From contig JAFGBV010000063.1 of assembly GCA_016932955.1 (NCBI GenBank), forward strand, positions 1-9,239: a stretch of DNA of 9,239 bases, in the 5' to 3' direction. Both the position numbers and the translations under genes were made by a program. The stretch comes from Anaerolineales bacterium (lineage in GTDB: Bacteria; Chloroflexota; Anaerolineae; Anaerolineales; UBA4823). Shown in pieces: positions 5,048 to 9,239 of the stretch (positions are counted from its first letter, which is position 1; each line of letters opens with the position of its first letter). The notes below the pieces were generated by a model. It was not told the DNA's origin and searched no databases. It saw nothing but the letters and a program-made list of their open reading frames with translations.

Positions 5048-8000
5048 ATGAAGATAAGACCATTATTACCTATCCTGGCAATCATCTGTATTTTGTCGAG
5101 CAGTTTTTTGGCCTTCACCCAGGTGGTTCGCAGCGCACCAACGGCCACTTTCACCTTGACCACCAATGGCGATGCCAGTGACTTGAACCCAGGCGACGGC
5201 AGCTGTGACTCAAGCGCAGATGCGGGCACGCAATGCACGCTGCGAGCGGCCATCCAAGAAGCCAACGCACTGCCCGGGCACGATGTAATTAGTTACCCGA
5301 TCTCCATCATGACGGTCTCTCCAGCTTCCCCCCTACCCGCCCTGAGCGACGAGGCCGGGGTGACCATCAAAAGTGGCGGCAGTGTCTCGACGATACGCGG
5401 GCTCAGCGCAGGCACGGGTGCGAATGGTCTGGATATTCAGTCGGATAATAACATCATCCAGGGCCTGACCATCACCGATTTCAACGGGTATGGCATCCGA
5501 ATTGCGCAGAGCAGCAACAACCTGATCGGCACGGACGGGGATGGCGTGGGTGATGCCCTGGAGAAAAACATCATCATACAAAATAACGAAGCCGGCATCT
5601 TGTTATTGGGGGGTGTTAACTACGTGGCAGGGAATCATATCGGCACGAATATAACCGGCGCATCAGCTTTCGCCAATGGACAAGGCATCATCATCGAAGG
5701 AGCCATGGATTGTGGGACCGTGATCGGCACAAACGGAGATGGCAACGGCGACGCAGCCGAAGGCAACCTGATTTCAGGGAATACCTATTCTGGAATTTAT
5801 AGCCATAATTCTTGCATTAGCGTGGCTGGCAACACCATCGGCTTGACCGCAACGGGCGATGCTGCCCTGCCGAATTATTGGGGCGTCACAATTTCCGAAA
5901 TTGCGCAGGGCAGCTTGGTCGGAACGGATAGCGATGGCACCTCGGATGTGCTGGAACGCAATGTCATCTCGGGGAACCTGGGACCAGGCATTTATGTGGT
6001 TGACCTGGATGGAGAGATCACCATTGCCGGCAACTATATCGGTCTTGACCCGAGCGGCGTTACAGCTCGCCCAAATGACGAGGGTGTATTTCTTGAGAAC
6101 GCCGCGCAGGTGCGGATCGGTACGGACGGCGACGGTGTAGGAGATGCAGCTGAAAAGAACCTCATCTCTGGGAACTACTATTGTGGAGTTGATATCTCTG
6201 GAGTGGATTCAACTGACAATGTGGTCGCGGGAAACCTGATCGGCAGTGATGCGACCGGCACGGCTGCCATTCCAAATCTGGCTGGGGTGTGTATGCGCGC
6301 TGGGGCGCACCATAACCGCCTCGGCAGTGATGGGGATGGGCAGCACGATGCAGCTGAGCGAAACCTGATCTCGGGAAACGGGACGGGTGTGGTTATCAAC
6401 GGCGAAGACACCCACCACAACCTGGTAGCCGGCAACTATATCGGTGTGAATGCTGCTGGAACTGCTGCTTTGGCCAACGCAGTCAGCGGGGTGAGCGTTA
6501 TTGGGGCAAGTGAAAACACCATTGGCGGGGCAGTGGGGAATCTCATCTCGGGAAACGGCCAGAACGGGCTGGAGATCATCACGCCAACTGCTACCTCTAA
6601 CGTGATAATGGGTAATCTTATCGGTTTGAACGCCAGTGGAAGCGCTGCCATACCAAACCGGGTTGGCGTGAAAATCGATAATGCGCCGGAAAACACCATC
6701 GGCACGGATGGCGATGGGAGCGATGATATCGCCGAGCGGAACATCATTTCCGGAAACGGGACGCACGGGATCCATATCATTGGACCGTCCGCGACCAGCA
6801 ATGTCATTGCGGGAAATTTCATCGGCACATCTACCAGTGGGGGATCCGCAATCCCTAATAATAACGGATTAATGGTTGAGGCGCCCAACAACCTGATCGG
6901 TACGGACGGAAATGGGCAGGGGGATACGGCAGAACGCAATACGATCTCAGGCAACAGCGAGAACGGGATCAAAATTGTAGGGGAAGACGCCAGCGACAAC
7001 GTGGTTGCCGGCAACTATATCGGCATCAAAGCAGACGGCAGCGCCGCGCTTAAAAACGGGGCTGGCGACTGGGGTGTAGGGATTTATGTCTCCGACGCTC
7101 CCACAACCCTGATCGGTACGGACGCGGATGGCGTGGCGGACTCGGCCGAGCGTAATATCATCTCCGGCAACAATACTGGCGGTATCTCGGTTTCTGGTGA
7201 ATATTCCAGCGGGTCAGTGATCGCCGGCAATTATATCGGCACGGACCCATCCGGTATGGCAGCCATCCCGAATGGAATTGAAGAATGGAATGGGGACCAG
7301 GCAGTATTCGTGTGGGACGCAACGGTGCGCATCGGCGGCGATGGCGAGGCCGCCGAGGAGGTCGAGCGCAACATCATCTCAGGGAATTACGGTCACGGGA
7401 TCCGGGTGATGGGAGCAGCGTATTACACCACCATCCGCGGCAACTATATCGGCGTGGACGCCACGGGCAGCGGCGCGCTGGGCAACGGGAGAAGCGGTGT
7501 ATTCGTGGACCAGGCTTCTGATGTGGAGATCGGTAGGGTTGAAGGTGGGCTGGGAAATATCATCGCCTATAACGGCGAAAACGGCGTCACCATTGGGGTC
7601 GATCCAGCCAGCCTGGATGAGACCAGGAACCTGGTGCGCGGCAACGCCATCTTCAACAACAACGAGCTGGGCATCGACCTGGGGGACGATGGGGTCACCG
7701 CCAATGACGACGGTGACGCAGACAACGGGCCTAACGGATTGCAGAACTATCCCGCATTGGATTCCGCCATTGGCAAAATCACATCCACGACCACCACGAC
7801 CATCGAGGGCAGCCTCAACAGCAGTCCAGCCACGACCTACGAGCTCGATTTTTATGCCAGCGCCACCTGCGATCTAAACGGCTATGGTGAGGGGCAGGTT
7901 TTCCTCGGCAGTTACAGCGTCACCACCGGTGCCAGTGGCAATGTCGGTTTCACGGCTATTCTCAGCGCCCCAATCACACAGGGTGACTGGATTACCGCCA

Positions 8001-8104
8001 CGGCTACATCTATGGGAGATAACAATACCTCTGAATTCGCGCAATGCATTTCCAGCGAATTGATCACCTCTCTGCAGCTCTACCTGCCTTTGTTGACCCG
8101 CTAG
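5048..8104 (+). CDS. Secreted CSLREA-type right-handed parallel beta-helix protein
   Basis: Predicted exported protein of 1018 residues. Residues 1-30 are a signal peptide: charged MKIR start, hydrophobic LLPILAIICILSSSFLAF, probable cleavage after RSA. A CSLREA-like segment follows (CTLRAAIQEAN). Then come eleven repeats of about 65 residues (bases about 5519-7720) of the form IGTDGDG-x-x-D-x-AERN-ISGN...GI-I...VAGNYIG...G-AAIPN, typical of pectate-lyase-like beta-helices. A Thr-rich linker and a C-terminal beta-rich region with two cysteines follow (TTYELDFYASATCD to EFAQC), ending in LYLPLLTR. No catalytic site can be assigned; an adhesin, surface-structure or carbohydrate-binding role is inference. 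ATG 5039 is an alternative start. The ATG at 4829 is also in frame, but the 73 residues it would add are Pro-rich, precede the signal peptide and overlap the small gene. Confidence 0.88.
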   Translation: MKIRPLLPILAIICILSSSFLAFTQVVRSAPTATFTLTTNGDASDLNPGDGSCDSSADAGTQCTLRAAIQEANALPGHDVISYPISIMTVSPASPLPALSDEAGVTIKSGGSVSTIRGLSAGTGANGLDIQSDNNIIQGLTITDFNGYGIRIAQSSNNLIGTDGDGVGDALEKNIIIQNNEAGILLLGGVNYVAGNHIGTNITGASAFANGQGIIIEGAMDCGTVIGTNGDGNGDAAEGNLISGNTYSGIYSHNSCISVAGNTIGLTATGDAALPNYWGVTISEIAQGSLVGTDSDGTSDVLERNVISGNLGPGIYVVDLDGEITIAGNYIGLDPSGVTARPNDEGVFLENAAQVRIGTDGDGVGDAAEKNLISGNYYCGVDISGVDSTDNVVAGNLIGSDATGTAAIPNLAGVCMRAGAHHNRLGSDGDGQHDAAERNLISGNGTGVVINGEDTHHNLVAGNYIGVNAAGTAALANAVSGVSVIGASENTIGGAVGNLISGNGQNGLEIITPTATSNVIMGNLIGLNASGSAAIPNRVGVKIDNAPENTIGTDGDGSDDIAERNIISGNGTHGIHIIGPSATSNVIAGNFIGTSTSGGSAIPNNNGLMVEAPNNLIGTDGNGQGDTAERNTISGNSENGIKIVGEDASDNVVAGNYIGIKADGSAALKNGAGDWGVGIYVSDAPTTLIGTDADGVADSAERNIISGNNTGGISVSGEYSSGSVIAGNYIGTDPSGMAAIPNGIEEWNGDQAVFVWDATVRIGGDGEAAEEVERNIISGNYGHGIRVMGAAYYTTIRGNYIGVDATGSGALGNGRSGVFVDQASDVEIGRVEGGLGNIIAYNGENGVTIGVDPASLDETRNLVRGNAIFNNNELGIDLGDDGVTANDDGDADNGPNGLQNYPALDSAIGKITSTTTTTIEGSLNSSPATTYELDFYASATCDLNGYGEGQVFLGSYSVTTGASGNVGFTAILSAPITQGDWITATATSMGDNNTSEFAQCISSELITSLQLYLPLLTR
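5519..7720 (+). repeat. Eleven in-gene tandem repeats of about 177-219 bp
   Basis: Units begin near 5519, 5717, 5912, 6110, 6314, 6515, 6692, 6890, 7106, 7325 and 7523. The best conserved parts encode GTDGDG-x-x-D-x-AERN-ISGN and AGNYIG. Unit 6 is the shortest (177 bp) because the acidic loop is missing. Units 8 and 9 carry insertions before the next IG. Units 10 and 11 have degenerate loops. Identity at the base level is only moderate, so this is an old protein repeat rather than a recent DNA duplication. Confidence 0.9.
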
Positions 8105-8138
8105 GGCGAAGGTTTATCATCTATACGCAATCTACAAC

Positions 8139-8143
8139 AGGAG
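8139..8143 (+). promoter_or_regulatory. Ribosome binding site of the second beta-helix gene
   Basis: AGGAG lies 6 nt upstream of ATG 8150, in a 45-nt gap from the preceding stop. The gap holds no terminator or obvious promoter, which supports co-transcription. Confidence 0.75.
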
Positions 8144-8149
8144 AAAATC

Positions 8150-9239
8150 ATGAAAAACAGAAAATACTACCTTCGACTTATTACCAACCTGACACTTTGC
8201 CTTACCATAACACTAACCTTGTTGGGGGCATTCGCGGCTGCGCAAGCACAGGCCGCGCCGGCAGCCAGTTTCACAGTCACCAAGACCACCGACAGCGCCG
8301 ATGGTGTCTGCGATGCCGACTGCTCGCTGCGCGAGGCCATCATCGCCGCCAATGCCAACGCCGAAACGGATACCATTTCCCTTGGGGCAGGTACCTATGA
8401 GCTGGCGCTGGCTGGCTCAGATGACAACGCCTACGTGGGTGATCTGGACGTGACCAAGCCCTTAACCATCACCGGTCTGGGCCCAGATCAGACCATCATC
8501 GATGCCAACGATATCGATCGCGTTTTCGATCTGCTCTATAACGCCGGAACCATCGTGTTCTCCGATTTAACCATCACGGGTGGGAACAGCGCCACCTTCT
8601 GTGGCGGGATATTAACCGGCACAGGCGTAAACCTGACCCTGACCAACGTGACCGTGCGCGAGAACCAGGCCACCACCGTTGGCGGCGGGCTCTGCCCGGG
8701 GGCCACCACAACCATTCAAAACAGCCTGATCACCAACAATACGGCTGGAACAAAGGGCGGAGGCATTTACCTTGGCAGTGGAGATCTGACTCTACTTGAA
8801 GGGGCAATCTCCAACAACCAGGCCTGCGATGGCGGCGCAATATATCTGTATGAGGGAAGCGCAATCCTGGAAGAGGTTGTGCTGGACTCTAACGATACAA
8901 CAGATTGCGGTCACGGCGGCGCCATTAATGTGGACCAGAACGAAGCAACGCTTTCGCTGTCCAAGGGCAGCATAACTCACAATCTGGCCGAGGACGGGGG
9001 CGCTATTTACATCAATAATGGCAGCGCTACCCTTGAACAGGTGGCGATGACGGATAACAACGCCGAAAATATCGGCGGTGGCGTGTACAACGGCTACGGC
9101 GTCCTGTCGATGACCAACGTGACCGTCAGCGGCAACAGCGCGCAGGTCACGACCAGCCGGGGCGGGGGCGGCGGTGGGCTTTTCCTGGGGGGCAGCAGCA
9201 TCTACAGCAGCCAAACGGAGCTGACCTTCGTGACCATCG
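8150..9239 (+). CDS. Secreted CSLREA domain beta-helix protein, N-terminal part (3' end outside window)
   Basis: The frame is open from ATG 8150 to the window end, giving 363 residues. Residues 1 to about 36 are a signal peptide: MKNRKYYLR, then a hydrophobic LCLTITLTLLGAFAAA core, probable cleavage near AQAQA. A classic CSLREA segment follows (FTVTKTTDSADGVCDADCSLREAIIAANAN). Then come beta-helix strands (PLTITGLGP, TIIDAN, FSDLTITGG) and a run of short repeats with GGxIY-type turns (GGGIYLG, GGAIYLY, GGAINVD, GGAIYIN, GGGVYNG), similar in style to Pmp/adhesin beta-helices. Likely a cell-surface or secreted protein made together with the preceding gene. No enzymatic motif is visible in this part. 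The start is supported by AGGAG 6 nt upstream. Confidence 0.88.
   Translation, partial: MKNRKYYLRLITNLTLCLTITLTLLGAFAAAQAQAAPAASFTVTKTTDSADGVCDADCSLREAIIAANANAETDTISLGAGTYELALAGSDDNAYVGDLDVTKPLTITGLGPDQTIIDANDIDRVFDLLYNAGTIVFSDLTITGGNSATFCGGILTGTGVNLTLTNVTVRENQATTVGGGLCPGATTTIQNSLITNNTAGTKGGGIYLGSGDLTLLEGAISNNQACDGGAIYLYEGSAILEEVVLDSNDTTDCGHGGAINVDQNEATLSLSKGSITHNLAEDGGAIYINNGSATLEQVAMTDNNAENIGGGVYNGYGVLSMTNVTVSGNSAQVTTSRGGGGGGLFLGGSSIYSSQTELTFVTI
8602..9180 (+). repeat. Short GGxIY-type beta-helix repeats, period about 75-87 bp
   Basis: Gly-Gly turn motifs begin near 8602, 8681, 8756, 8831, 8915, 8996, 9074 and 9161, giving a rung length of about 25-29 residues. The last visible copy carries a run of six glycines. 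The repeat differs in length and motif from the GTDGDG repeat of the neighbouring gene. Confidence 0.8.

Noticed and set aside
6209..7014. Two antisense frames (188 and 192 codons) inside the repeat region
   Set aside because: They are reflections of the repeated sense codons and have repeat-derived, non-protein-like sequences.
5519..7720. CRISPR-like array
   Set aside because: The repetition is coding and in frame, with diverged units of about 200 bp and no short identical repeats with unique spacers.

Overview
The window looks like chromosomal DNA of a Chloroflexota bacterium, probably Anaerolineae-like. This is inferred from gene content: a tungsten/molybdenum aldehyde:ferredoxin oxidoreductase (AOR), a very large SARP/BTAD-STAND-TPR regulator, and secreted CSLREA-type beta-helix proteins, one ending in a short '-LYLPLLTR' tail. 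No rRNA, tRNA, CRISPR array, transposase or phage gene is visible.

Layout. (1) Bases 2-1330, plus strand: the C-terminal three quarters of an AOR-family enzyme, cut by the left window edge. (2) Bases 1320-4523, minus strand: a 1067-residue regulator with an N-terminal winged-helix/BTAD module, a STAND NTPase core and a TPR-rich C-terminus. It meets the AOR gene tail to tail with an 11-bp overlap. (3) Bases 4524-4832: a structured divergent intergenic region. It holds an AT-cored imperfect palindrome, a perfect 24-bp-stem inverted repeat capped by a GAA triloop, three copies of an AACTGCGT box, a near-consensus plus-strand promoter, and a terminator-like hairpin about 10 nt past the predicted transcription start. 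(4) Bases 4833-5042, plus strand: a small cytoplasmic-type protein of about 69 residues in a different frame from the next gene and overlapping it by ATGA. (5) Bases 5048-8104, plus strand: a 1018-residue secreted right-handed beta-helix protein with a signal peptide, a CSLREA-like segment, eleven repeats of about 65 residues, most with an acidic GTDGDG loop, and a C-terminal beta-sandwich-like region. (6) Bases 8150-9239, plus strand: the 5' part of a second CSLREA protein with a different, shorter GGxIY repeat of about 25-29 residues, cut by the right edge.

How it may work together: the small gene and the two beta-helix genes are closely spaced (ATGA overlap, then 45 nt with no terminator) and are probably one transcription unit read from the promoter near 4726-4754. 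The divergent regulator is the natural candidate to control it, but that rests on position alone. The AOR gene belongs to a separate metabolic unit. The parts most worth a second look are the intergenic region, with its hairpin element and possible transcriptional attenuator, and the small overlooked gene, which a naive start choice would turn into a false N-terminal extension of the beta-helix protein.
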